64,000 bases of DNA. It comes from Candidatus Rhodoferax bjergmarkensis (lineage in GTDB: Bacteria > Pseudomonadota > Gammaproteobacteria > Burkholderiales > Burkholderiaceae_C). The stretch is taken from positions 310,001-374,000 of the forward strand of contig JADJFX010000035.1 of the NCBI GenBank assembly GCA_016708345.1, read 5' to 3'. Of this stretch, positions 36,780 to 45,751 are shown piece after piece. Position 1 is the first letter of the stretch; each line of letters begins with the position of its first letter. The translations under genes were made by a program, and so were the position numbers. Below the pieces are notes generated by a model. The model was not told the origin of the DNA. It worked only from the letters and a program-made list of their open reading frames with translations, and ran no database searches.

Positions 36780-37847
36780 ATGACCACACCTCACGCCTCC
36801 TCCCCCCTTTCCTACAAAGATGCTGGTGTCGACATCGACGCGGGTGACGCACTGGTTGAGCGCATCAAACCGCTGGCCAAAAAAACCATGCGCGAAGGCG
36901 TGCTGGCAGGTATTGGCGGCTTTGGTGCCCTGTTTGAAGTACCCAAACGCTACAAAGAGCCTGTTTTGGTCAGCGGCACCGACGGTGTGGGCACCAAACT
37001 CAAACTGGCCTTCGAATGGGCCATGCACGACACCGTCGGCATTGACCTGGTCGCCATGAGCGTGAACGACGTGCTGGTGCAAGGTGCCGAGCCGCTGTTT
37101 TTTCTGGATTATTTCGCCTGTGGCAAGCTCGATGTGGACACCGCTGCCGCCGTGGTAGGCGGCATTGCCAGAGGCTGCGAGTTGTCGGGCTGCGCGCTGA
37201 TTGGCGGGGAAACCGCAGAAATGCCGGGCATGTACCCGGCTGGCGAATACGACCTGGCCGGCTTTGCCGTGGGTGCGGTTGAAAAATCCAAAATCCTGGC
37301 GGGCCAGAACGTCAAAATTGGCGACGTGGTGCTTGGCCTGGCCTCCAGCGGCGTGCATTCCAACGGCTTCAGCCTGGTGCGCAAGTGCATTGAACGCGCT
37401 GGTGCCAATGCCCCGGCCACCCTGGACGGCAAGCCCTTCAAACAAGCCCTCATGGAGCCAACCCGCCTTTACGTTAAAAACGTGCTGGCGGCACTGGCGA
37501 CCTACCCAACAGATACCGAGGCATCTTCAGGCATCAAGGCACTGGCGCACATCACAGGCGGCGGTTTGCTGGAAAATATTCCCCGCGTTTTGCCCGAAGG
37601 CATGGCAGCGCACCTCACCAAAGGCAGCTGGCCTCAAACCGAATTGTTTGCCTGGCTGCAAGCCACCGCGGGCATTGACGACTACGAGATGAACCGCACC
37701 TTCAACAACGGCATCGGCATGGTGGTAGTGATTGATGCGGCCAGTGCGAGCGCCTGCGCCAGCAGCTTGCGCGCGGCGGGTGAGCAAGTTTATGAAATTG
37801 GCGTGATTGCCGCGCGCGGGCAAGGCGCTGCGGTTGTGGTGGCTTGA
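36780..37847 (+). CDS. purM: Phosphoribosylformylglycinamidine cyclo-ligase
   Basis: Closes the imidazole ring (FGAM to AIR) in the step directly after PurL. 355 aa with SYKDAGVDIDAGDALVERIK, the ATP-binding GTDGVGTKLKLA, MSVNDVLVQGAEPLFFLDY, GGETAEMPGMY and HITGGGLLENIPRVLP. The gene appears intact, which matters because purL in this window carries frame breaks. Confidence 0.97.
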   Translation: MTTPHASSPLSYKDAGVDIDAGDALVERIKPLAKKTMREGVLAGIGGFGALFEVPKRYKEPVLVSGTDGVGTKLKLAFEWAMHDTVGIDLVAMSVNDVLVQGAEPLFFLDYFACGKLDVDTAAAVVGGIARGCELSGCALIGGETAEMPGMYPAGEYDLAGFAVGAVEKSKILAGQNVKIGDVVLGLASSGVHSNGFSLVRKCIERAGANAPATLDGKPFKQALMEPTRLYVKNVLAALATYPTDTEASSGIKALAHITGGGLLENIPRVLPEGMAAHLTKGSWPQTELFAWLQATAGIDDYEMNRTFNNGIGMVVVIDAASASACASSLRAAGEQVYEIGVIAARGQGAAVVVA

Positions 37848-37880
37848 TCATCGTCGAAGCAAGCCGGCGGAGCTTGCCCG

Positions 37881-38732
37881 TCAACCCTTCATCAGCTTCA
37901 AAGCAGCCACTTGGCTGTTGATCGTGGGCATATCCTCATTGCTTTCATCGTTGGCCAAATAAACCTCCAGGTCTCGCAATGCCGCCATGGCCTGACCTGT
38001 CATGGCATAGGCCAGGCCGCGGTCACGGTACTCGGCCCATACCTTGGGCATCAGCACAATCAGCCGGTCTTGCACGGCAATCAAGCGCGGCCAGTCTTCC
38101 TGCGTGAGGTAAATTCTTTTCAAATTACGCAGCATTCGGGCAATGATTTCCCGCGCAGGCGAGTCCTGCAAATACAGGCCCAGCGGTATCGAAAAATCGT
38201 CGAGCAAACCAACGCCCAGGCGAAAAGGCTCCAAACGCTGCGCAAGCTCCTCCTGACTGAGGGACTGACCATTCAAAGGGTCAAGTACCGCCTGACCCTT
38301 GGGCAATTTCACTTTCACCATGAAATGCCCCGGAAAGCCGACGCCCGAGGCGGCCAGCCCCAAGCCCTGAGCCAACTCCAGCCATATCACCGCCAAAGTA
38401 ATCGGAATCGCGCGACGCGTGCCCAAAACAACACTCACATAGCTGTTGCCAGGGTCGTCAAAATGATTCAAGTTGGCCGCAAAATTCAAATCACGGTAAA
38501 AAAACTGGTTGAGCACGCGCAGCTTTTGCAATGGCCCGGCATCTGCCGCCACACGGCGCTGCACACGGGCCAGCAACTGATCCACATCATCGAGCACCCT
38601 TTGCACATCCAGCGCGGGGTATTCATCCTGGCCCAGGCTGACAGCTGCCTCCAAAAGGGGAAACTCAGCATCACTGTGAACCAGCGTTGCAAAATATTCC
38701 AGCGGTGTGGGTGGTTTGAAAGAAAAGTCCAT
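37881..38732 (-). CDS. sirB1: SirB1 family transglutaminase-like/TPR protein
   Basis: 283-aa cytosolic protein. The central domain resembles transglutaminases (NQFFYRDLNFAANLNHFDDP, LGTRRAIPITLAVIWLELAQ, GVGFPGHFMVKV, LDPLNGQ) and the C-terminal third forms TPR-like helices (AVQDRLIVLMPKVWAEYRDRG). In other bacteria it lies near prfA-hemK; its function is unclear. The adjacent receiver protein gene is read in the same direction 43 bases upstream. Confidence 0.85.
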   Translation of the reverse strand: MDFSFKPPTPLEYFATLVHSDAEFPLLEAAVSLGQDEYPALDVQRVLDDVDQLLARVQRRVAADAGPLQKLRVLNQFFYRDLNFAANLNHFDDPGNSYVSVVLGTRRAIPITLAVIWLELAQGLGLAASGVGFPGHFMVKVKLPKGQAVLDPLNGQSLSQEELAQRLEPFRLGVGLLDDFSIPLGLYLQDSPAREIIARMLRNLKRIYLTQEDWPRLIAVQDRLIVLMPKVWAEYRDRGLAYAMTGQAMAALRDLEVYLANDESNEDMPTINSQVAALKLMKG

Positions 38733-38775
38733 ACAAAACTTGGTGGCTTACGGATAACAGCTGAGGGCTTAGAGC

Positions 38776-39195
38776 TTAGTCATTTTGCAGTTTTCGCGCC
38801 AATGTAACGTCAGATGTTGGGTGGCATTGATCCGCCACCAAGCGTTCAATGAACAGTGCCAATTCGGCTGTGACGTTTGGCTTGTATAAAAACCCCGCGG
38901 CACCCACCTCTTGGGCCGCACTGCGGTAGCCGGTGTTGTCATGCATGGTCAAAAATACGATAAGCGGTGCCTGCGGCCACGACTGCATCCGCTTGGCCAC
39001 CTCCAGGCCATTGAGTTCAGGCATCGATATATCAAGCAGCATCAAGTCGGGCATCAGCTTTTCGGCCATGGCCAGCGCTTCGCGGCCGTCATGCGCCTGC
39101 CCAACCACCTCCACGCCATCCATTGACTGAATGAACCTGCGAACAGCGGTTAAAAAGGCCTGACTATCGTCGACCAGCAAAATTCTGATTGTCAT
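38776..39195 (-). CDS. Single-domain response regulator
   Basis: 139-aa CheY-like receiver without an output domain. Acidic pair Asp9/Asp10, phosphoacceptor Asp55 in LMLLDISMPELNG, conserved Thr in FLTMHD and Lys in GFLYKPN. The ATG at 39195 fits the family start; the open frame runs upstream to 39237. The C-terminal 15 residues are polar. No kinase is adjacent, so its partner is unknown; the kinase block starts about 2 kb away. Confidence 0.88.
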   Translation of the reverse strand: MTIRILLVDDSQAFLTAVRRFIQSMDGVEVVGQAHDGREALAMAEKLMPDLMLLDISMPELNGLEVAKRMQSWPQAPLIVFLTMHDNTGYRSAAQEVGAAGFLYKPNVTAELALFIERLVADQCHPTSDVTLARKLQND

Positions 39196-39435
39196 CGCGG
39201 CTTGCCCGTTGAATGGGACTGTGGGACTTTCACACAAGCCTCACTTTAATGAAGCCCATCAACTCGCGCCATCAGGTTGATACCCTATGCAGCCGGGGAA
39301 AAAACCTGAGACGGTCAAGTTCCCCAGTCGTGAACTGTTCAGATATAGGGGCAACACCTGAGTTGCTTACGGTAAAACACCTGAGTCAGTTTCACGCAAG
39401 ACTCGCGCAGACTGAGCCGGTGCGCAAAGCCTTGC
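39196..39435. other. Intergenic region, no gene seen
   Basis: 240 bases between the receiver gene and the PIN toxin gene, both minus strand. It contains the short motif ACACCTGAG twice (about 39354 and 39375) and a related AACCTGAG near 39303. No credible ORF, terminator or RNA was recognised. Confidence 0.4.
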
Positions 39436-39852
39436 TCAAACCCGAAACGGGTTGCGAATCACCAGCGAGCTGGCGCTGGCCAGTCCTGGTACCTTGAGAT
39501 TGAGCCCTTCTTGCATGTCTTCGGTGTACAAAAGGGCGCAATCACTCAAAGCTGCGGCTGCAACGATGTTGGCGTCATACACCGAGAAGTTGTAGCGGGC
39601 CATTAATCTCAAGGCGGTTTGGTGGGTGCGCACGCTCAAATCAAGCACCTCGCAGGTGTCGATCAAGGTGGTGCAAAGTGTCTCAACATCTGGCAGCGCC
39701 ATGGCGCGTTTTTTGCGCAAGACATTGGCAAACTCGTTGAGAACCTGAACGCTGATGACACACTCTTGCACCAGCAACTGCTCCACCACATCGGCCCGTG
39801 CGCTGTCGTCCACCCAATAAATGAGCACATTGGTGTCAATAAACGCCTTCAC
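39436..39852 (-). CDS. PIN-domain ribonuclease toxin (VapC-like)
   Basis: 138-aa PIN domain. Acidic metal ligands are in FIDTNVLIYW (Asp6), the central LNEFANVL (Glu), and YDANIVAAAALSDCALLYTEDM (in part YDANIVAAA, then TEDM). Such toxins cleave RNA, often initiator tRNA. The ATG overlaps the antitoxin stop by four bases, the usual antitoxin-toxin coupling. Confidence 0.88.
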   Translation of the reverse strand: MKAFIDTNVLIYWVDDSARADVVEQLLVQECVISVQVLNEFANVLRKKRAMALPDVETLCTTLIDTCEVLDLSVRTHQTALRLMARYNFSVYDANIVAAAALSDCALLYTEDMQEGLNLKVPGLASASSLVIRNPFRV

Positions 39853-40094
39853 CGTGCGTTGGCCTCGTCACGGTCAAAGGCAAAGTCTGCTCCCCAAGGC
39901 GCACGCAAGTGGCGCACCGCCTGCAAGCGCTCCAACTTGCCTGGCAGGCGGGTTACGCTGACCGTAGCAGGTTGTTCAGCTTGTCTGGGGGCCGGCTGCA
40001 GCACCAATTCATCTCCATCGGCAATGCCCAGCTCTTGCACCAAAGCGACGGGCAAGCGCACCGCCAGACTATTTCCCCATTTGGCAACTTGCAT
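39849..40094 (-). CDS. AbrB/SpoVT-type antitoxin (VapB-like)
   Basis: 81-aa DNA-binding antitoxin: MQVAKWGNSLAVRLPVALVQ is the swapped-hairpin AbrB fold, followed by LGIADGDELVL. The C-terminal part (LRAPWGADFAFDRDEANAR) would occupy the toxin active site. GAGG lies six bases before the ATG at 40094. It would repress its own promoter and neutralise the downstream PIN toxin. Confidence 0.88.
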   Translation of the reverse strand: MQVAKWGNSLAVRLPVALVQELGIADGDELVLQPAPRQAEQPATVSVTRLPGKLERLQAVRHLRAPWGADFAFDRDEANAR

Positions 40095-40311
40095 AGCGAA
40101 CCTCAAGAAGGATATACAAAGATTTCAGTATAGGGTGACGCACCCTTTCACACAAGTTGTATCGAACGCGCCCCGTGACAAAGAACATTGTTTTCATGCC
40201 AGCCGCAAGGCTTGAGACCACTGAGGCCCAGAAAAGCGACATTGGAATGATGCGTAACTGGACAGCTTCAAGGTACTGAAATGCGGGAGTCGCCGGACAT
40301 ACTGCACATTT

Positions 40312-40374
40312 TTCTTGGAATTTGCGTTAAAAATGCATAATCAGTAGCAATGAGTAAGCCGAGGAGATGTTGCA
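40312..40374 (+). promoter_or_regulatory. Likely promoter and ribosome site of the second toxin-antitoxin pair
   Basis: A -10-like CATAAT at 40336-40341 has TTCTTG (18-base spacer) or TTGGAA (15-base spacer) upstream. GAGGAG at 40361-40366 lies eight bases before the ATG. The remaining 40095-40311 would hold the divergent promoter of the first pair. Confidence 0.45.
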
Positions 40375-40632
40375 ATGCAAACCATCAGTGCTACTGAGTT
40401 AGCCAGAAATACCCGCGAGATACTGGACAAGGTAGCCAGTCAAGGCGAGACCGTCTCTATTGAGCGCAATCACACCCTGATTGCCCAAATCGTGCCGCCA
40501 CAGCGCAGCATGACAGCGTCCCAGGCACTTGCGGGCTTGGCACTGCCCATGCTGACGCTGGCGCAAGCCACCGATTGGCTGCAGGACAGCCGTCAAGACT
40601 TTGGCGATGCGGTGCGTGACCCATGGGCATGA
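40375..40632 (+). CDS. Phd/YefM-type antitoxin
   Basis: 85-aa antitoxin: MQTISATELARNTREILDKV is the Phd/YefM N-terminal DNA-binding fold, then GETVSIERNHTLIAQIVP. The C-terminal DFGDAVRDPWA resembles the toxin-binding peptide of this class. It overlaps the following PIN gene by ten bases. Confidence 0.88.
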   Translation: MQTISATELARNTREILDKVASQGETVSIERNHTLIAQIVPPQRSMTASQALAGLALPMLTLAQATDWLQDSRQDFGDAVRDPWA

Positions 40633-41045
40633 TTTTCGACAGCTGCATCTGGGTGGGACTCGCTGCCAACCATGTGGATCGACAAGCGGTCATTGCTGCT
40701 GCGGGCCAGGCGTCTGTGTTTACATCCGTGATTTCACTCGGCGAGCTGAGTTTTGGTGTGCAGTCATGCCTAGACCCCACAGAACGCGCCATGCGCGCGG
40801 CCTACTTGCGCCAAGTAGAAAGTCGCCCGACTTTGGGAGTGTCCAAGCACACGGCTGCAGCGTTTGGCGTGCTCGCGGCTGCAGTCAAACAGGCTGGCCG
40901 CTCACCCCGGCCACGTTACAACGACCTGTGGATCGCCGCACAAGCCATCGAACACGGGTACGCGCTTTTAACACTCAACACCAACGACTTCGTTGGCCTG
41001 CCAGGACTGCGGCTTGCAACACTCTCGCCCAAGGCACAGGCTTAG
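40623..41045 (+). CDS. PIN-domain ribonuclease toxin (VapC-like)
   Basis: 140-aa PIN domain with MIFDSCIWVGL (first Asp), SVISLGELSFGV (Glu) and RPRYNDLWIAAQAIEHGYALL (shown in part YNDLWIAAQAIEHG) and NTNDF. Start at ATG 40623 or 40629, inside the antitoxin gene. Only distant from the other PIN protein in this window, and paired with an antitoxin of a different fold, so it is not a simple duplication of the first pair. Confidence 0.88.
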   Translation: MGMIFDSCIWVGLAANHVDRQAVIAAAGQASVFTSVISLGELSFGVQSCLDPTERAMRAAYLRQVESRPTLGVSKHTAAAFGVLAAAVKQAGRSPRPRYNDLWIAAQAIEHGYALLTLNTNDFVGLPGLRLATLSPKAQA

Positions 41046-41048
41046 CCA

Positions 41049-41699
41049 TCAATCCGGCGAAATCAGCCCGGCGCGCATGGCGTAGCGCACCAGCCCGGTT
41101 ATCTCGTGAATTTCAAGCTGTTTCATGAGCTGGCTGCGGTGGGTGTCCACTGTTTTGATGGAAATATCAAGCCTGCGGGCAATTTCTTTGGTGCTCAGAC
41201 CCTCGGCCACCAGGGTCAGCACCTCACGCTGGCGCTGGGTCAGGGGTGAAACGGGTTGGTCCTGCTCGCGCAGGCGGTGGATGTAGTCGCTCAAAACACC
41301 TTTGGAGACCGCCGGGCTGAGGTAAGTGTCGCCCTGCAACACGGTTTTGATGGCCCATTCAAGCTCGGTGGGCGCGGCGTCCTTGAGCATGTAGGCGCAA
41401 GCGCCGTGGCGCAGAGCCTGGCGCACATACTCCTCGTTTTGATGCATCGACAATATGAGCACGCGGGTCTGGGGCCACTCCTTCATGATCCGGGCGGTGG
41501 CCTCCAGCCCGTTCAAAGCGGGCATGGAAATGTCCATCAGCACCAGGTCGGGCTGCAGCTGGGCCACCAGGTTGATCACGTCCAGGCCATCATTGGCCTC
41601 GCCCACCACCTGCATGTCTGGAATGATTTCGATCAGTTTGCGCAGGCCCGCCCGCACCAGCACGTGGTCGTCGGCCAGCAAAACGCGCACCGGGCTCAT
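41049..41699 (-). CDS. NarL/LuxR-family response regulator
   Basis: 216-aa DNA-binding regulator. Receiver domain residues 4-120 with Asp10/Asp11, phosphoacceptor Asp56 in LVLMDISMPALNG, and Lys in YMLKDAAP. The GerE-type helix-turn-helix is at about 145-210 (LTQRQREVLTLVAEGLSTKE, then IKTVDTHRSQLMKQL). Its ATG overlaps the stop of the hybrid kinase gene by four bases, strongly suggesting that kinase is its partner. Targets are unknown. Confidence 0.95.
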   Translation of the reverse strand: MSPVRVLLADDHVLVRAGLRKLIEIIPDMQVVGEANDGLDVINLVAQLQPDLVLMDISMPALNGLEATARIMKEWPQTRVLILSMHQNEEYVRQALRHGACAYMLKDAAPTELEWAIKTVLQGDTYLSPAVSKGVLSDYIHRLREQDQPVSPLTQRQREVLTLVAEGLSTKEIARRLDISIKTVDTHRSQLMKQLEIHEITGLVRYAMRAGLISPD

Positions 41700-43138
41700 G
41701 CCAGCGCCCCGCGCAGCCGCAGCGGACAACGCAGGCGCACGGTGGTGCCCTGCCCTGGCGCAGATTCAATGGACAGCACGCCGCCAATGAGCGCCGCACG
41801 CTCGTGCATGCCCAGTACGCCCATGCTGGAGCCCGACAAGGCGCGCGCTTTCATGTCGGCCAGGTCAAAACCGCAGCCATCGTCTTGAACCATCAGCACC
41901 AAAGACTCTCCTTCCTGGGTTAGCGCAATCTGCACATGTTTGGCCTTTGCGTAGCGCACCACATTGGTCAGCGCCTCCTGGGCGATGCGAAAACACGCGG
42001 TCTCGATCTCGGGGGTGAGCCGCTCTGGCAGGCGCACAGCATGAAACGCCACTGCAATGCTGCTGCGCTCCGAATTTTGCTCGGCCATCCAGCGCAGTGC
42101 CGGTGCCAGCCCCAGATCGTCGAGCATGGAGGGGCGCAGCGCCAGCGCCAGCCGGCGCACATGTTGGAGCACATCTTCAACAATGCCCAGGTTTTCAGCC
42201 GTTACGTCTTCAACCGGCCGGTTTTTGAAACGTGCATTGGCTTGCAGGTTGATTTTGAGGGCGGTGAGCGACTGGCCCAACTCGTCGTGCAGTTCAATGG
42301 CAATGCGGCGGCGTTCGATCTCCTGCGCCTGCAGCACCCGGGCGGACAAGCTCTGTAACTGGCGGGTCGTCTCACGCAGCAAATCTTGTGCATTTTTGCG
42401 CTCCGTGATGTCGCGCGCCAGCAATATAAAGTGCTGCTGGTCCGCCGGCACCGCCGGCATAGGGGCCACCGAGAGTTCAAACCAGCGCTCACCCTGGGGC
42501 AAGCCCAGACGGTACTCGGAGCCACGGCTGCAACCTTTGAGTGCGGCCTCCTGCAGCGCCGCCAGGCAAGTTTGCGCCGCCTGCGCTGGTAGAAACTCTG
42601 AAACGTGCTTGCCCATGAACTGCTCGGGCGGTACCGCCAGCAAGTCGGCGCGGTTGGAGTGGTAGTCAAAAATGCGGCCATCCAGGCCCGCTTCAAACAG
42701 CAAATCTGGCATGGCGTCCAGCGTAGCCTGCAGCCGGTTTTTGGCCGCCAGTGTTTTGCTCTCGCTCTGGTGTTTGTACAGCGCCATTTCAACCACAGTA
42801 CGCACTTCGCGCTGGCTGAAGGGTTTGAGAATGTAGCCAAACGGTTCGGTCAGCTTGGCGCGCTCCAGAACATCGTCGGCCGCGAAAGCGGTGAGAAACA
42901 CCACCGGCAACGCAAATTGCGAGCGAATGACCTGCGCGCAGGCAATGCCGTCCATGTCGCCCGCGAGCCCAATGTCCATCAGAACGAGGCCAGGGCGCAG
43001 CTGGCCCGCAAGGCGAATGGCGTCAACGCCCTGGGTGGCATGGGCCACGGGCTCGTAACCCAGCTCGGTCAACTGCGCCCAGATGTCCCGGGCCACAACC
43101 GTCTCGTCTTCGACGATGAGAATGGTTGTTTTTTTCAT
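41696..43138 (-). CDS. Receiver-PAS-NarX-type histidine kinase
   Basis: 480-aa cytoplasmic protein with no membrane span. Receiver at residues 1-120 (Asp55; signature LTAFAADD, GYILKPF), PAS at about 135-250, HisKA_3 dimerisation domain with phosphoacceptor His284 in IAIELHDELGQSL, and HATPase_c at 380-475 (DDGCGFD, GMHERAALIGG). Receiver at the N-terminus means the kinase is itself likely controlled by phosphorylation. The receiver closely resembles that of the GGDEF/EAL protein at 45752. The gene overlaps its neighbours on both sides by four bases, so it is coupled to the upstream HisKA_2 kinase and the downstream NarL-type regulator. Confidence 0.93.
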   Translation of the reverse strand: MKKTTILIVEDETVVARDIWAQLTELGYEPVAHATQGVDAIRLAGQLRPGLVLMDIGLAGDMDGIACAQVIRSQFALPVVFLTAFAADDVLERAKLTEPFGYILKPFSQREVRTVVEMALYKHQSESKTLAAKNRLQATLDAMPDLLFEAGLDGRIFDYHSNRADLLAVPPEQFMGKHVSEFLPAQAAQTCLAALQEAALKGCSRGSEYRLGLPQGERWFELSVAPMPAVPADQQHFILLARDITERKNAQDLLRETTRQLQSLSARVLQAQEIERRRIAIELHDELGQSLTALKINLQANARFKNRPVEDVTAENLGIVEDVLQHVRRLALALRPSMLDDLGLAPALRWMAEQNSERSSIAVAFHAVRLPERLTPEIETACFRIAQEALTNVVRYAKAKHVQIALTQEGESLVLMVQDDGCGFDLADMKARALSGSSMGVLGMHERAALIGGVLSIESAPGQGTTVRLRCPLRLRGALA

Positions 43139-45669
43139 GCATTTTCCTGGGGAATTTTTGACTTATCTACATTAAAGCAAACCACGAACACGGCACCAGG
43201 CCCCGGGCCAACCTCCAGATGCCCGGCAAGTTGACGGCTCAGATCGTCCACCAGCTGTAAGCCCAGCGACTTGCCCCGCTTGGCTTCAAAATCATCACCC
43301 AAGCCAACACCGTTGTCGCTGACGCACAAACGCACGGGGCTGGCACCCTCTGGCGTGCTGGGCAAGGCCTGCAGCGAAATTTTGATTTCTCCACCCTGCC
43401 CGTTCACAAAACCGTGTTTGAAGCAGTTGGAGATCAGCTCGTTGACCAGCAAACCGCAGGGTGTGGCCTGGTCCATGCTGACGTGAACCGTATCCAACTC
43501 CAATTGCAGCCGCACGGCACCCGTGCCGCTGGCCATGGCGCGAAAGGCCTGGGTGGCGAGCTCCCTGAGGTAAACCCCCAAGTCAACCGCAGCAAATGTC
43601 CCCGCGCGGTACAAAGACTCGTGCAACAGCGCCATGGAGTGGATGCGGCCCTGCATATCGGTGAGCACTGTCCTGGTATCCTGCTGGGTGCTGCGACCCG
43701 CCTCCAGCCGCAGCAAACTGGCGATGACCTGCAAGTTGTTTTTGACCCGGTGGTGAACCTCGTTGAGCAAGGCCACTTTTTCTTTGAGGGAGGCCTGCAG
43801 TGCGTTGTGGATCTGTTTGCGCTCGGTGATGTCATGCACGGCGGTGAGCACAGTCGGCTTGCCCTCAAAAACCACCGGAATGCCCTGCACTTCGGCATCC
43901 ATGACCGTGCCATCGACCTTGAGCAGTCGCTGCTCAATGACCGGGGCGGCGTGTCCTGTTTCCATGCCCTCTTTGATTCGTGCCCTGGCAATTTCTTTGA
44001 AGTCGGGGTGCACCCGGTCAAGCACCGGCGTTCCGACCAGATCGGTTTCAGAATCGGCAGCAAACATCGCCACTGCCGCCGGATTGAGATACAGCAGGAG
44101 TCCATCACGGTGCATCAGGATCGGATTGGGCGACCAGTTGACCACTGTGCGGTAAAGGTCTTCACTGGCTTTCAAGGATTCCTGTACCCGGTGTTGCCCG
44201 GTGACGTCGCTGAACACCAGCACCACGCCCACCATGTGCCCGCTGGCGTCCAAAATGGGCGCGGTACTGTCTGTAATCTGGTACACCTCGCCGTCCCTGG
44301 CCAGCAAGGCGGTGTGGCTGGCCAGCCCCAAGGTTTGGTCACGGTCTGCCACCGGCTGCACCGGATGGATTGAAAGGTCTGTGCTGAAAGCGTTGATGGC
44401 GTTGAACACCACGGGCAAGTCCCGCCCCATGGCCTCAGACAGCGGCCAGCCCGTGAGCCGCTCAGCAGCAGCGTTCATGCGGGTAATGCGGCCCTGCGCA
44501 TCGGTGGCAATCACGCCATCGGCAATGGAGTGCAGGGTAATGGCAAGGCTTTCTTCGCTTTGCCTGAGCGCCTCTTCGCGCTGCCCCAAGGTGGCCAGCA
44601 GCGCATTAAAGCTGCCAATGAGCTCACCGATTTCGTCGCGCGTGGTCACAGGCAGGGGCTGCGGGGGGCGGTTGGTGGCCGAGACTGAGGCCAGTGTTTT
44701 CACGGTGGCGAGCAGGGGGGCAAGCTGGCGGCGCATCATCCACCAGGTCAGCGCCGCTGCCAGCAGGGAAACAAGCAAGGTGAGCAGCACCATGCGCAGC
44801 TGCAGGGCCTCAATCGGGGCAAATGCTTCCCTGGTGGGCAAGATGACGGCCACATGCCAATTGGCCACAGGCACACCCCTGGACGAGCCCAGCATTTCAA
44901 CGCCTTGTGGATTGACAAACACGGCTGCGTACACGTCGCCTTGCATGGCCTGGTCAATGACAGGCATGATGCCAGGGGTGGGCAACACTTCCAGAATGCG
45001 GCTTTTTTCTGTGGCGGCCACTATCTGGCGAGCCCGTCTGTCCACCACCACGTAGCTGCCGGTTTTGCCGTACCTGTTTTCTGAAATCCGGTCCAAAAAG
45101 CTGGGCTTGCTCAGGTCCACCACGCCAATCAGCGTCCCCATGACCTGCCCTTGCGGGTTAAAAACAGGCACCACCATCGAGATCACAGGCACCTGCAGTG
45201 CTTTGCCAACAATCGGGTTGCCGATGCCGGTGCGACCTTGCCTGAGTGCAGCCGCAACATGGTCGCGGTACATGTAGTTGGTGCCGGCACGTTTGGCCAA
45301 TAGCGGTATTGAAGCAGTGGCGATGCCATCGGGCCCGGTGAAAAAAGTTCCCGCATTGAAAAGAGACTGAAATACCTCACGGTCTTGCAGAAACTGCTGC
45401 AAGGCTGGTGTATCGGCCATCATGGCGGGTGTTACCTTGGCTGCTACCGCCTTGAGTGCGTCCAGGCGCTCGGTCAGATCGTTGTCAAGCTCCTGGGCAA
45501 TCAGGGTCACGGTGGACATCTGCTGCTCGCCCATCTCGCGCTGCATGTCTTCGTGCAGCATCCGGACGGCGAAAAAGGCCAGCGTCCAGATGCTGGCCAA
45601 AAAAATGACCAAGGTGAACAGCGTGACCTGGGTGTTGAGTGAGCGCCAAGCCGGGAATTTGAAGTTCAT
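43135..45669 (-). CDS. Membrane-bound multi-PAS histidine kinase (HisKA_2 type)
   Basis: 844-aa inner-membrane sensor. A span at about 17-36 and another at about 291-310 enclose a large periplasmic dCache-like domain (FTGPDGIATASIPLLAKRAG, then YGKTGSYVVVDRRARQIV, in parts). A HAMP-like linker follows (to about 365), then PAS at 375-490 and 503-618, and a HisKA_2 domain with EVHHRVKNNLQVI (phosphoacceptor His640) and HATPase_c (NELISNCFKHGF, DNGVGLG). Start at ATG 45669. The same layout is seen in its paralogue at 47917. It overlaps the receiver-kinase gene by four bases, which is therefore its likely target. Confidence 0.93.
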   Translation of the reverse strand: MNFKFPAWRSLNTQVTLFTLVIFLASIWTLAFFAVRMLHEDMQREMGEQQMSTVTLIAQELDNDLTERLDALKAVAAKVTPAMMADTPALQQFLQDREVFQSLFNAGTFFTGPDGIATASIPLLAKRAGTNYMYRDHVAAALRQGRTGIGNPIVGKALQVPVISMVVPVFNPQGQVMGTLIGVVDLSKPSFLDRISENRYGKTGSYVVVDRRARQIVAATEKSRILEVLPTPGIMPVIDQAMQGDVYAAVFVNPQGVEMLGSSRGVPVANWHVAVILPTREAFAPIEALQLRMVLLTLLVSLLAAALTWWMMRRQLAPLLATVKTLASVSATNRPPQPLPVTTRDEIGELIGSFNALLATLGQREEALRQSEESLAITLHSIADGVIATDAQGRITRMNAAAERLTGWPLSEAMGRDLPVVFNAINAFSTDLSIHPVQPVADRDQTLGLASHTALLARDGEVYQITDSTAPILDASGHMVGVVLVFSDVTGQHRVQESLKASEDLYRTVVNWSPNPILMHRDGLLLYLNPAAVAMFAADSETDLVGTPVLDRVHPDFKEIARARIKEGMETGHAAPVIEQRLLKVDGTVMDAEVQGIPVVFEGKPTVLTAVHDITERKQIHNALQASLKEKVALLNEVHHRVKNNLQVIASLLRLEAGRSTQQDTRTVLTDMQGRIHSMALLHESLYRAGTFAAVDLGVYLRELATQAFRAMASGTGAVRLQLELDTVHVSMDQATPCGLLVNELISNCFKHGFVNGQGGEIKISLQALPSTPEGASPVRLCVSDNGVGLGDDFEAKRGKSLGLQLVDDLSRQLAGHLEVGPGPGAVFVVCFNVDKSKIPQENA

Positions 45670-45702
45670 GCCGGAACACAGGCCAATCAAGTTGGCATGT
45701 TT

Positions 45703-45751
45703 ACTATTAATTTAGTAGCTGCTCGCGCAGATTCCATGCGCGCAAGCAGCA
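45703..45751. repeat. Family A repeat, copy 8, intergenic in the signalling block
   Basis: ACTATTAATTTAGTAGCTGC, then TCGCGCAGATTCCATGCGCG, AAGCAGC. It fills most of the 82-base gap between the GGDEF/EAL gene stop and the next kinase start. The second stem pairs GCGCA with TGCGC. It could act as an mRNA processing or attenuation point between the two kinase-receiver pairs. Confidence 0.8.

Noticed and set aside
39213..39497. 94-codon plus-strand frame next to the PIN toxin gene
   Set aside because: No ribosome site, no family features and overlap with the 3' end of the PIN gene.
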